Assembly (NCBI GenBank): GCA_964502525.1
Contig: CAZCXH010000181.1
Span: 1 to 9,998, forward strand
Length of the DNA stretch: 9,998 bases
Direction: 5' to 3'
From: DATLYB01 sp964502525
GTDB lineage: Bacteria > Bacteroidota > Bacteroidia > Chitinophagales > CAIOSU01
Positions 1-7,481 of the stretch are shown piece by piece. The number at the start of each line of letters is the position of its first letter. The stretch's first letter is position 1. Position numbers and translations under genes: made by a program. The notes under the pieces are model-generated. The model saw only the letters and a list, made by a program, of their open reading frames with translations. It ran no database searches and was not told where the DNA came from.

Positions 1-229
1 ATTGCCCGAATACGGTAATTCGTAATTTATCTATCCCGTTTTCATTATACCTTCATACCTTCTTTTATGTCCACCCAAAGTTTCTTACCCCCATTGCTGA
101 AGGCAGGGCTGCATGACGGCTATCGCTACCAGTTGTCTTACCGGTTAATTCATGTTTCTGAGAATGCGGTGCGAAATGAATAATTTCTGTGTACCGATAA
201 GGCGCAGCCGCTTCCTGTATCAATTACTA

Positions 230-1294
230 TCAAATATTCGTTTCTGCAAAGTTTTTGCTGGCATCACCCCAATCAGGCGGATTGACGATCTTGGGTTGGC
301 GCGTGGCTTCCATTTCGCGGGTGTCGTCCACAAACCTCCTGAACATATCGCTGATATCCTTGTTGCAGTTGAATTTGCTCTCAATGATATTAGTGTCATA
401 ACGCCTTTCATGGTCCTGGTGGTAGATGGGCCACCGGAGAATGGTTTCCTTTATTCCGGCCACTTTTGCCATTACAGTGAAGATAGCGTCACAATGAGTG
501 GATATATACGTATCCTCCGGATAGCCGCGCAGGCTGAACCAGTCATCGCGGTGCATGAGCATGAAATCACCGCTTGCGTTGGTGTGATATTTCAGTATCA
601 AACTGTCATGATTGACCTTCATTTGCAACAAATTGGCGAGAGATTCGATCTTCACAAGATTGAAATTAAGGAAGAGTTGAAAGGAGTTTCTGAGCCTCGA
701 TATCTTTTCTTCAATAATATTTTCCCCCCATCTTACGTGGTAGTCATAGCCTCTTAGCAGCAAGCGGAAGACGTTTCGCTGTATCCTGCGGAGCGTGGCA
801 TGAGGATTGTTGAAATCATAAAATGAAATCCTATTATAATCAAAACGAAAGGTGCGGTAATAGCAGTTCATATCGGGCCTCTTGTTCGCAACAAACCCGA
901 TGATGGAGGGATGAAACAGGATGTCCGCATTGGTGCTGAGGATGTATTCGCCCTTTGCCCTCCTTATCGCCATGTTCTTGGCGTTGAACTCGAACACCGG
1001 AACGGTCTTCCTTACACGTGGGTTGACCAGCGCCTCGTGGGTTTCATTGGGCACATGAAGGAAACGGATGGCCAGGTAGTTTCTATTTTCAGGCCAGTCG
1101 AGCATTCTGCTGAGTGGTTCGTTTTCTGGAACCGGGTTATAATCAACGATAATAAGCTCGGCAGGCAGCTTATTCCTTTCCACCAGGCAGGTAAGCCAGT
1201 GCACTGAATTATGCAGGCGTTCGTTGAAGCCACCGCTGTAGTTGTCATTGCGCGCGACAAGGATAATACTCAGGTATGGAGCGGGAAAGGGCAT
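230..1294 (-). CDS. Family 2-like glycosyltransferase
   Basis: Probable cytoplasmic glycosyltransferase with a GT-A fold, transferring a sugar from a nucleotide-sugar donor; acceptor and sugar cannot be told. With the ATG at 1294 it is 354 residues. The N-terminus has the beta strand typical of GT2 enzymes (LSIILVARND, residues 8-17). A second strand ends in Asp51 (ELIIVDYNP). A conserved stretch, AKGEYILSTNAD (residues 113-124), sits where GT2 enzymes carry the metal-binding DXD. Here the motif reads N-A-D, which is tolerated in some relatives. The C-terminal half (SGDFMLMHRDDW, then YHQDHERR) resembles the acceptor-side region of such proteins. The open frame extends upstream to a TTG at 1339, but ATG 1294 is preferred because the fold begins right after it. 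No transmembrane segment is evident. It faces no same-strand partner inside the window. The family call is fairly sure; the exact role is unknown. Confidence 0.83.
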   Translation of the reverse strand: MPFPAPYLSIILVARNDNYSGGFNERLHNSVHWLTCLVERNKLPAELIIVDYNPVPENEPLSRMLDWPENRNYLAIRFLHVPNETHEALVNPRVRKTVPVFEFNAKNMAIRRAKGEYILSTNADILFHPSIIGFVANKRPDMNCYYRTFRFDYNRISFYDFNNPHATLRRIQRNVFRLLLRGYDYHVRWGENIIEEKISRLRNSFQLFLNFNLVKIESLANLLQMKVNHDSLILKYHTNASGDFMLMHRDDWFSLRGYPEDTYISTHCDAIFTVMAKVAGIKETILRWPIYHQDHERRYDTNIIESKFNCNKDISDMFRRFVDDTREMEATRQPKIVNPPDWGDASKNFAETNI

Positions 1295-1604
1295 TAAGTT
1301 ATCAATAATGTGAGTTATGGATTCAAAACTACTTCGCAACCGTCTTCATTGCCGTAACGGATTCTACGGTTATGCTGTGAAAATAAGGTTAGTTTGCCAT
1401 TGAAAAACAAGATAGCGCTTCAGATTCTGAAAGTTGCTGTAGTCGTTTTGCAATCGTGTTGACCTTATGTATTTAGCCGTTGGCACATCAGCAATCGCGG
1501 TTGTCCCGGAAATGAATGCCTGTGACTTTTCTAATCAAAAATAAAGCGCCCTTGTGTTAACTTGCGCACGTTTGCGGAAATTATAGAATAAAAAAATAAT
1601 AAAC
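1295..1604. other. Gene-free spacer between divergent genes
   Basis: This 310-base stretch separates the divergent glycosyltransferase (minus) and the small helical protein gene (plus), so promoters for both should lie here. I found no convincing reading frame, tRNA or strong hairpin. The last 30 bases before 1605 are very A/T-rich, as is common just before Bacteroidota start codons. A full match to the Bacteroidota promoter pattern (TTTG, about 19 bases, TAnnTTTG) was not found. The nearest -7-like string is TAACTTGC at 1558-1565, with no matching upstream box. Confidence 0.5.
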
Positions 1605-2000
1605 ATGGCATCCAAAAAAGAAGAAAAGGTATTTCTGAAAGACCTTCATTTTGAGCACAGGCTTTATCTGAACGAGCTGAAGTTTTATAAAGAGGAACTT
1701 GAAATTTTTGAACACCGGCTGGATGAACTGGTAAAAAAATATACTACAAAGAAGGTGCTTGCCCGCCTTGAACAATTCCAGAACAAATTCATTCATCAAA
1801 AAGAAGTGATTCACGATTTGAAACACCGGATAAAAGCTCACGAAAAGCAGCTTGCTTATTTTGCTGAAAATCATTCCATAGCCGTTGACCATCAGCATTT
1901 CAAGGATCATGCCGGACTGAGAGAGGAAATGATTGACTACCGCAAGATATTTTCGGAGTTGAAAGAAAACTTTCTCCGCTATCTGGCGGAATGGATGTGA
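1605..2000 (+). CDS. Small helical coiled-coil protein, unknown function
   Basis: A 131-residue soluble protein that I do not recognise. It has no signal peptide and no membrane segment. The composition is rich in Lys, Glu, Leu and His. Residues 15-85 read as long amphipathic helices with heptad-like hydrophobic spacing (for example LKFYKEELEIFEHRLDELV), and residues 105-131 look like a further helix ending in LRYLAEWM. It probably forms a coiled-coil or helical hairpin and may oligomerise. Start chosen at ATG 1605, because it follows an A-rich leader and the coding pattern begins there. A reading frame on the opposite strand (1581-1910) is Phe/Leu-rich and is a shadow. The gene is monocistronic: divergent from the glycosyltransferase, convergent with doxX. 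It resembles small cytosolic proteins of unknown function common in Bacteroidota; no role can be assigned. Confidence 0.72.
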   Translation: MASKKEEKVFLKDLHFEHRLYLNELKFYKEELEIFEHRLDELVKKYTTKKVLARLEQFQNKFIHQKEVIHDLKHRIKAHEKQLAYFAENHSIAVDHQHFKDHAGLREEMIDYRKIFSELKENFLRYLAEWM

Positions 2001-2080
2001 TAATTAGCCAATAAGCAGATGAAGCGGATTAACGATCATTTACACTGTGCGCGGGACAAAATTTTACATTTTCTATTTCT

Positions 2081-2137
2081 GTTTACGGTTTATATGTTTA
2101 CGTTTTACTCCAAATTGTAAACCGTAAACTGTAAACG
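2081..2137. repeat. Inverted repeat of seven-base units between convergent genes
   Basis: GTTTACGGTTTA (2081-2092) is the exact reverse complement of TAAACCGTAAAC (2118-2129), giving a 12-bp stem with a 25-base loop. The right arm extends as three in-phase heptamers, GTAAACC, GTAAACT and GTAAACG (2117-2137). The left side carries GTTTACG, GTTTATA, GTTTACG and TTTTACT (2081-2109, with one extra base). It lies between the converging ends of the helical-protein gene (2000) and doxX (2207), so it may act as a two-way terminator. No run of T follows on either strand, so it is not a canonical intrinsic terminator. The repeat structure is seen directly; function is inferred. Confidence 0.8.
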
Positions 2138-2206
2138 GATCAATGGCGCAATTTATCCCGTTCAAAGTATAATAACCGGTTGTTCGCTAATCAAAAAATA
2201 ATCGAA

Positions 2207-2650
2207 TTATTTCTCCTTCTGCCGTTTCATCAACTCGTCAACCGACAAAGGTCCCGATCCGTAAACCAGGAAGAACACGAGCAACAGCAGGATGATGATT
2301 GCAAACAGCAGTTCGGAACCGTTCACCAAAAATCCATCCCATTTGTGCACAAACACGATGGCTCCAATCAGCACCGGGATCTGAAACAGCACCGCTACGC
2401 GCGTTACCAGCCCGGCTATGATGAGTGGGCCTCCAGCCAGATGTACCAGCGCCACATAATGAGCAATGAAGATGGAAAGCCAAGGGAAGCGGCTGCCGGC
2501 AATGATTTGCCGCAGCCCTTCAATGTTGCCGACAAACTGCACGCCTTTAATAAGCAGCACCGCGCCCAGCGCCATGCGGAGCAAGTCGAGCCACCGGGGA
2601 TGCTGCGTATCGCCATAATGCTCGATTTTTTGGATGACGGTAGTATTCAT
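2207..2650 (-). CDS. DoxX family inner-membrane protein
   Basis: A 147-residue, four-helix inner-membrane protein of the DoxX family. Family members are linked to thiol/redox homeostasis or terminal oxidase accessory roles, but the substrate here is unknown. Hydrophobic segments lie at about residues 20-40 (LLRMALGAVLLIKGVQFV), 55-75 (WLSIFIAHYVALVHLAG), 75-98 (PLIIAGLVTRVAVLFQIPVLIGA) and 112-131 (LLFAIIILLLLVFFLVYG). The family-like R-x-A-L-G-x-x-L-x-x-G motif in helix 1 and the terminal GSGPLSVDELMKR segment support the call. The open frame extends 11 codons further to 2683, but ATG 2650 sits 3 bases behind a perfect AAGGAGGTG, so this start is secure. Divergent from the M42 peptidase gene with a 95-base spacer. 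Confidence 0.88.
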   Translation of the reverse strand: MNTTVIQKIEHYGDTQHPRWLDLLRMALGAVLLIKGVQFVGNIEGLRQIIAGSRFPWLSIFIAHYVALVHLAGGPLIIAGLVTRVAVLFQIPVLIGAIVFVHKWDGFLVNGSELLFAIIILLLLVFFLVYGSGPLSVDELMKRQKEK

Positions 2651-2653
2651 AAA

Positions 2654-2662
2654 CACCTCCTT
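2654..2662 (-). promoter_or_regulatory. Strong Shine-Dalgarno sequence of the doxX-family gene
   Basis: On the minus strand AAGGAGGTG ends 3 bases before ATG 2650 (GGAGG core ends 5 bases away). It is complementary to nine bases of the usual 16S rRNA 3' end. It fixes the start codon. No other gene in the window has a comparable site. Confidence 0.85.
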
Positions 2663-2745
2663 TTTTACAATTAAATTAACCATTATTTGTCAACCGGAAA
2701 AACCTTCTCCGCTTTATTTATCTTTATCGCTGTAAACCCAATGCA

Positions 2746-3849
2746 ATGTCCCAGAAAGTTTCAAAAGAAAAAGACAATCTGATTACTCCCGAAGCGGAAC
2801 AATTTCTCGCACGCTATATCAACAACCCTTCGCCCACGGGCTTTGAGGCCGAAGGTCAAAAGATATGGCTTGGTTACATCAAGCCATACATTGACGACCA
2901 TTACGTTGACAATTACGGAACCGTGTTCGGCATCGTCAACCCGGGCAAGGATTATAAGGTTGTGATAGAGGCGCACGCAGACGAAATCTCGTGGTTCGTT
3001 TCATACATCACCGATGACGGGTTTATTTACGTGAAGCGCAACGGTGGCAGCGACCACCAGATAGCGCCTTCAAAGAGGGTGAATATACACACCAAAAACG
3101 GGGTGGTGAAAGCGGTGTTCGGCTGGCCTGCGATTCACCTGCGCAAGCCAGATAAGGAGGAGCCGCCTACGATGAAAAACATCTTCCTCGATTGCGGCTG
3201 CCGTTCCAAAAAGGAAGTTGCCAAGATGGGCGTGCAGGTGGGCGATGTGATCACCTACGAAGATGAATTCATTATTTTCAACAAGCGATACTACCTGGGC
3301 AGGGCGCTCGACAACCGGATTGGCGGGTTTATGATTGCACAGGTGGCGCGATTGCTGAAGGAGAGCGGCAAGAATCTTCCGTATTCATTGTATATCGTGA
3401 ATGCCGTGCAGGAGGAAGTGGGCTTGCGCGGAGCAGAAATGATCGTGGAAACCATCAAGCCCAACGTAGCGATCATCACGGACGTTTGCCACGACACTAC
3501 CATACCGGGTGTTGACAAGAAGGCGGAGGGAGACTTTGCCTGCGGCAGAGGTCCTGTGGTTACGGTAGCGCCTGCAGTTCATAACAAGCTGCTCCATCTT
3601 ATTACTGACGTTGCCGAAAAGAGTAAAATCAATTTGCAGCGCGATGCTGCTTCGCGCGTTACAGGAACGGATACCGATGCTTTTGCCTATGCCAACGGTG
3701 GAGTTCCCTCTGTGTTGATTTCATTGGCGCTGCGCTACATGCACACTACGGTTGAAGCCGTTGACATCGAAGACACCAGGAATGTTATCAAGCTCATCTA
3801 TGAAACCCTGCTGAAGCTGAAGCCGGATTTTAATTTCAAGTATTTGTGA
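2746..3849 (+). CDS. M42 family metallo-aminopeptidase
   Basis: A 367-residue cytoplasmic di-metal aminopeptidase of family M42 (glutamyl/deblocking aminopeptidase, TET-type), which trims N-terminal residues from peptides. The expected metal and catalytic residues are all visible: His77 and Asp79 in EAHADE; bridging Asp189 in ALDNRIGG; the catalytic general base Glu223 followed by ligand Glu224 in QEEVG; Asp246 in ITDVCHD; and His333 in RYMHTTVE. The inserted dimerisation/oligomerisation domain characteristic of M42 falls between residues ~85 and ~185. Length matches the family (about 340-370). Known relatives form 12-subunit tetrahedral shells. There is no signal peptide. An in-frame alternative start is not apparent: an ATG at 2741 is out of frame. 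No Shine-Dalgarno sequence is present. A -7-like TATCTTTA lies at 2719-2726 but has no properly spaced upstream box. Specificity cannot be read from sequence. Confidence 0.93.
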   Translation: MSQKVSKEKDNLITPEAEQFLARYINNPSPTGFEAEGQKIWLGYIKPYIDDHYVDNYGTVFGIVNPGKDYKVVIEAHADEISWFVSYITDDGFIYVKRNGGSDHQIAPSKRVNIHTKNGVVKAVFGWPAIHLRKPDKEEPPTMKNIFLDCGCRSKKEVAKMGVQVGDVITYEDEFIIFNKRYYLGRALDNRIGGFMIAQVARLLKESGKNLPYSLYIVNAVQEEVGLRGAEMIVETIKPNVAIITDVCHDTTIPGVDKKAEGDFACGRGPVVTVAPAVHNKLLHLITDVAEKSKINLQRDAASRVTGTDTDAFAYANGGVPSVLISLALRYMHTTVEAVDIEDTRNVIKLIYETLLKLKPDFNFKYL

Positions 3850-3887
3850 TGAAATGCTCATTCTCCCGTTGCGGGATTCACGAAAGT

Positions 3888-3951
3888 GTTTGCAGTTTGC
3901 GTTGTTACGGTTTCTGAAAAACACTAACCTGTAAATCGTAATCTCTAAACG
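3888..3951. repeat. Degenerate heptamer inverted repeat after the M42 gene
   Basis: The right half reads as four in-phase seven-base units: CTAACCT, GTAAATC, GTAATCT and CTAAACG (3924-3951). The left half contains GTTTGCA and GTTTGCG (3888-3901), then GTTACG and GTTTCTG (3904-3916). TTACGGTTT (3905-3913) pairs with AAATCGTAA (3933-3941), 9 bp with one G-U. The organisation is the same as at 2081-2137 but more decayed. It lies 38 bases after the peptidase stop, so it may help end that transcript; no T-run follows. Confidence 0.6.
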
Positions 3952-4094
3952 TTTCACTTTTGGTAACAATAATTCATCCCGAGTTAAGTGGCAAAGTTAT
4001 TTCCCGTGAAAGATTCCGGGAAACCGGCCCGCTTTGGCATAAAATGAATTCCCGGCTACTACAATTAGCTTAATTATAGTATTTTGCAGCCATT

Positions 4095-5159
4095 ATGAAC
4101 AGGTTTTTGCAATTCAAGGCAGCATTTATTGCCATCATCTCATTGCTGCATTTTGAGATGAACGCGCAGGATATCCACTTCTCCCAGTTTTATGCCTCGC
4201 CTCTCACTCTCAATCCTGCGCTCACCGGTCACATCATCTGCGACTGGCGCGCAGCCGGCATCTACCGCGACCAGTGGCGCACCATCTCTCCCGCTTTGAT
4301 GACCGCTGCCGCCAGCTTCGATAAGGCGTTCTATCTCCGCAATCACAAAATTGGCGGAGGCGCAGTGCTCGCTTATGACCGTTCCGGCAATGCCGACCTT
4401 TCCGTCACGAAAATATTTCTGTCAGGGGCTTATCATAAAACCTTCGGCATTCACGCATTGTCCGGAGGATTGCAAATGGGCTTTGTTGACAAGCGCATGG
4501 ACAAAAGCTCCCTCACTTTTGACGATCAGTGGAATGATGACCCTAACCACGCCAACGGTGGCACCTTCGACCAGGGCATGCCCACCGCGGACGAGCAAAT
4601 GGGTGAAAGCCTTAAATATTTTGACATGAACGCGGGCGTTGTGTGGAGCCCCGTGACGGAGAAGCTGGAATCGCAGGTGGGTATCGCTTTTTTTCACATC
4701 ACCCGCCCCAAGGAGTCGTTTTACGAAAAGAAGGAAAAACTCAAGGCGAGATACGTGCTTCACGCCCGTCTGAAATGGAATGCTACGGACAGGTTTTATG
4801 TGCAGCCCAACTGGCTTTACCAGTTTCATTCCGCCTCGCGCGAGTTTGTGCTTGGCTCCAACTTCGGCTACCACCTCAGCGGAGATAAAATGAGCGGGGT
4901 TTCAATATGGGCTGGCCCTATGTTCCGTTATGGACTGACCGCGCGCAATGACGGCAACGATGTTTCCAACCGCACTGACGCCCTCATTGCGGTTATTGGC
5001 GCTGGCTTTAAGAATATTGATGTGGGGCTTGCTTATGATATAAATATGACCGATTTGAAGAAAGCCACCAAGCATCAAGGCTCATTTGAGCTTTCGGTGG
5101 TCTATACTTCGTGCAAGCCCAAGCTTGAAAAAGAACAAATTCCGTGTGACAGGCTATAA
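4095..5159 (+). CDS. PorP/SprF family type IX secretion outer-membrane protein
   Basis: A 354-residue member of the PorP/SprF family, outer-membrane beta-barrel proteins that work with the type IX secretion and gliding machinery. Some members help anchor specific surface adhesins; others link the PorK/PorN ring to the outer membrane. Residues 1-25 form a signal peptide (hydrophobic core AAFIAIISLLHF, cleavage after MNAQ). The mature protein starts with the family hallmark DIHFSQFYASPLTLNPALTG, residues 26-45. The remainder is rich in alternating aromatic/polar strands with repeated Gly (for example HALSGGLQMGFVDKRMD and VSIWAGPMFRYGL), as expected of a barrel. Length is slightly above the usual ~300-340. 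The next gene on the same strand encodes the PorE-like partner, 189 bases downstream. Bacteroidota carry many paralogues, so no specific symbol is given. Confidence 0.93.
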   Translation: MNRFLQFKAAFIAIISLLHFEMNAQDIHFSQFYASPLTLNPALTGHIICDWRAAGIYRDQWRTISPALMTAAASFDKAFYLRNHKIGGGAVLAYDRSGNADLSVTKIFLSGAYHKTFGIHALSGGLQMGFVDKRMDKSSLTFDDQWNDDPNHANGGTFDQGMPTADEQMGESLKYFDMNAGVVWSPVTEKLESQVGIAFFHITRPKESFYEKKEKLKARYVLHARLKWNATDRFYVQPNWLYQFHSASREFVLGSNFGYHLSGDKMSGVSIWAGPMFRYGLTARNDGNDVSNRTDALIAVIGAGFKNIDVGLAYDINMTDLKKATKHQGSFELSVVYTSCKPKLEKEQIPCDRL

Positions 5160-5178
5160 TACCATTTGGAATTTAAAG

Positions 5179-5271
5179 TTGTCTCATTTTGCAAGAACGC
5201 AAAAGTCAATTGGCAAAGAACAATTTGCTTTTTGCCTTTTGCTCTTTGCCTGTTTTTTCGAGATTGTCTCA
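5179..5271 (+). repeat. Direct repeat TTGTCTCA flanking a hairpin
   Basis: TTGTCTCA occurs at 5179-5186 and again at 5264-5271, enclosing 77 bases that hold the heptamer hairpin described separately. The second copy is also part of the palindrome GAGATTGTCTC (5260-5270). The repeat is exact, but at eight bases it could arise by chance. The arrangement resembles a target-site duplication around a small inserted element, which is an inference. Confidence 0.45.
5212..5257 (+). terminator. Heptamer-built hairpin with T-run between porP-like and porE-like genes
   Basis: GGCAAAGA (5212-5219) pairs exactly with TCTTTGCC (5243-5250), followed by TGTTTTTT (5251-5258 region), which fits an intrinsic terminator for the PorP-like gene. 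The 3' side is four exactly phased seven-base units: TTTGCTT, TTTGCCT, TTTGCTC and TTTGCCT (5224-5251). GGCAAA can alternatively pair with TTTGCC at 5231-5236. If it works, the PorE-like gene needs its own promoter or depends on read-through. Confidence 0.55.
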
Positions 5272-5348
5272 ATTTCCGGATGGCATAAGCCACTGTTTTT
5301 ATGAATTTCAATTTAATAAATACGTGTAAGCTTTCTCCGCTGACCGGG

Positions 5349-7478
5349 ATGAAGGGGTCGTGCCGAATATTTAACGGACGCTCTTTGATTGCCGGTGGAC
5401 TCTTTTTCATCCTTCCCCTCTTCATGTGGGCGCAGGATGATGCCGGGAAGCCATCTCCGCCCGATCCCAACAAGCCGTGGGAAGGCAAGAAGCCCAGCCA
5501 GTTGAAGACCTACGGCATTACCGCATTGAAAGCAGGCGACTATTACACTGCGGTTGATTTCCTCGAGCAATATTGCCGTTACCAGCCCGAAAATTTCAGA
5601 ATCGCATTAAAGCTTGCTGACGCTTACCGCTTGTCACGCGATTATGAGAACGCGGAAATATGGTACGCAAAAGTGTATGAATCAGAGCCTGAGAAATATG
5701 TAAATACACTCTTCTATCTCGGTCAGATGCAGAAGGCTAACGGCAAGTATGATGAAGCCGCAACATCTTTTGCCAAGTTTTACAAATCGGTGAAGGGGCA
5801 GGATGATGATGAATCGAAAGACTTCAGGATTTTGGTGAGCAATGAACTCAAGGGATGCGAGCTGGCTAAAGCGCTCATGGACAGCATGCCGTTGAATGTC
5901 AACATCGCTCACCTCGACACTTCCATTAACCGTCCTTATGTGGAGATGTCGCCCCTTCCTCTTGGTGATTCGGTGTTGCTGTACGCCTCGCTCAAGGCAG
6001 ATAAAAGCGTGTATTATTCAACGGAAAAGGATACGGTTAAGCGTCCGGTGAGGAAATTTTACCATGCGGGCAAAATGGGTGCGAAATGGGTTTTCGAGAG
6101 TGAAATGCCCGGACCCTTCAACCTGGATGAAGTCAACACCGCCAATGGCGCCTATTCGCCCGACAAAAAACGGTTTTATTTCACCCGTTGCGAAAAAAAT
6201 GGCAAAGGCAAAATGATCTGCTCCATCTATGAGAGCCGGCATTCCGAAGGGCGATGGCAGGAGCCGGTGAAGCTCGATGAGAACATCAACATGAGCGAAT
6301 ACACTTCCACCCAGCCTGCTGTCGGCACGGATTCAAAAAAGGGGAAAGACGTATTATATTTCGTTTCCAACAGGGAAGAAAGGAGCAGGGGCGGGTTGGA
6401 TATCTGGTATTCCATATTTGACAGCAGCAGGAATGCCTACTCTCCCGCGCGCAATCTCGGTCCTAAAATCAATTCCCTGGCCGATGAGATGACGCCCTTT
6501 TATGATATGAAGACACGCACTTTGTATTACAGCTCCACCGGCTTCCCGGGACTGGGCGGAATGGACATCTTCAAGTCAACAGGCGAGTTGAGCACCTGGT
6601 CGCCCAATGAAAATATCGGCTACCCCGTCAATTCGAGCGCTGATGACATTTATTACGTGCTCGCTGATAAAAAGGAAGATGGTTTTTTCGTGTCAAACAG
6701 GAAGGGCGCCATTGCGCTCAGGCACCCCACCTGCTGCGATGATATATTCTCTTTCAAATATCTTGATTTTATAAACATTGCCATTCAGGGCCAGGTATTC
6801 GAGGTAACCGAAGATTCTTTTGCCGCACAAGTTGTTTCTGATGTTGTCTTATCGCTTTATCTGGTTGACTCTGAAACCAGGCAGCCTATTTTCGCTGCGA
6901 GCGACACAACCGGCAAACCGGGAGCATACCTGGTTCAGCTTAATGCCGGCAAGGATTATAAATTGGTGGCGAGCAAAGAAGGATACCTGTCAACGCCCTA
7001 CAATTTCAGTACAAAAAAAATTCATGTTTCTGACACGCTTGTAAAAGATTTCACCATTCCGAAAATTCCGGATGAGCAGAAACCTTTCAGGCTTGAAAAC
7101 ATATACTATGACTTCAATTCTGCCGAATTGACTTCCGCTGCCCGCGCCTCCATTGACACCACTCTGTATGTGGTGATGGTTGAAAATCCGGAACTCGTTA
7201 TCGAGCTTAGCTCGCATACCGACAGCGTAGGCTCTGACGGTTATAACATGGCCCTTTCGCAGAAACGCGCTGAAAGCGTGGTGCGCTATCTCATCACAAA
7301 GCAAATTCCTAAGGAAAGGCTGGTGGCAAAAGGCTACGGTGAAACCCGGTTTGTTGCGCCCAACTCCCGTCCTGACGGCTCCGACAGTCCCGAAGGCCGC
7401 CAGCTTAACCGCAGGACTGAATTTGCCGTGATCGGCAAAATAGAAATCAAGGAAGATGACAACCCGGAGGAAGATTAG
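5349..7478 (+). CDS. PorE-like OmpA-family protein (TPR, beta-propeller, CRD, OmpA)
   Basis: A 709-residue periplasmic/outer-membrane-associated protein with the domain order of T9SS component PorE, which ties the machinery to peptidoglycan. Order from this start: signal peptide 1-29 (core LIAGGLFFILPLFMW, cleavage after WAQ); short Pro-rich linker; TPR repeats ~55-155 (ALKAGDYYTAVDFL, ADAYRLSRDYENAEIWY, GQMQKANGKYDEAATSF); WD40/PD40-type propeller ~190-475 (GAYSPDKKRFYFTR, VLYFVSNREERSRGGLDIWY, LYYSSTGFPGLGGMDIF); carboxypeptidase-regulatory-like beta domain ~475-570; OmpA C-terminal domain ~580-700. In the last, Asp625 (SHTD) and Arg640 (ALSQKRAESV) have the 15-residue spacing of the pair that binds diaminopimelate in OmpA. 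ATG 5349 was chosen over ATG 5301 because it gives a normal-length signal peptide. There is no lipobox, unlike the known PorE lipoprotein. Adjacent to a PorP/SprF gene, its usual partner type. Confidence 0.91.
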   Translation: MKGSCRIFNGRSLIAGGLFFILPLFMWAQDDAGKPSPPDPNKPWEGKKPSQLKTYGITALKAGDYYTAVDFLEQYCRYQPENFRIALKLADAYRLSRDYENAEIWYAKVYESEPEKYVNTLFYLGQMQKANGKYDEAATSFAKFYKSVKGQDDDESKDFRILVSNELKGCELAKALMDSMPLNVNIAHLDTSINRPYVEMSPLPLGDSVLLYASLKADKSVYYSTEKDTVKRPVRKFYHAGKMGAKWVFESEMPGPFNLDEVNTANGAYSPDKKRFYFTRCEKNGKGKMICSIYESRHSEGRWQEPVKLDENINMSEYTSTQPAVGTDSKKGKDVLYFVSNREERSRGGLDIWYSIFDSSRNAYSPARNLGPKINSLADEMTPFYDMKTRTLYYSSTGFPGLGGMDIFKSTGELSTWSPNENIGYPVNSSADDIYYVLADKKEDGFFVSNRKGAIALRHPTCCDDIFSFKYLDFINIAIQGQVFEVTEDSFAAQVVSDVVLSLYLVDSETRQPIFAASDTTGKPGAYLVQLNAGKDYKLVASKEGYLSTPYNFSTKKIHVSDTLVKDFTIPKIPDEQKPFRLENIYYDFNSAELTSAARASIDTTLYVVMVENPELVIELSSHTDSVGSDGYNMALSQKRAESVVRYLITKQIPKERLVAKGYGETRFVAPNSRPDGSDSPEGRQLNRRTEFAVIGKIEIKEDDNPEED

Positions 7479-7481
7479 GTG

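Noticed and set aside
67..183. 38-residue plus-strand frame starting at ATG 67
   Set aside because: Short, no family resemblance and no ribosome-binding or promoter evidence; kept out of the annotation.
152..757. 201-residue plus-strand reading frame
   Set aside because: It lies antisense to most of the glycosyltransferase gene, has no recognisable domain, and the opposite strand has clear GT2 motifs.
2117..2137. Tandem repeats considered as a CRISPR array
   Set aside because: The units are seven bases, contiguous and without spacers, so this is not a CRISPR.
2688..2693. TTGACA on the minus strand upstream of the doxX-family gene, like a -35 box
   Set aside because: No -10 or TAnnTTTG-type element lies at a suitable distance, and sigma-70 consensus boxes are not typical of Bacteroidota.
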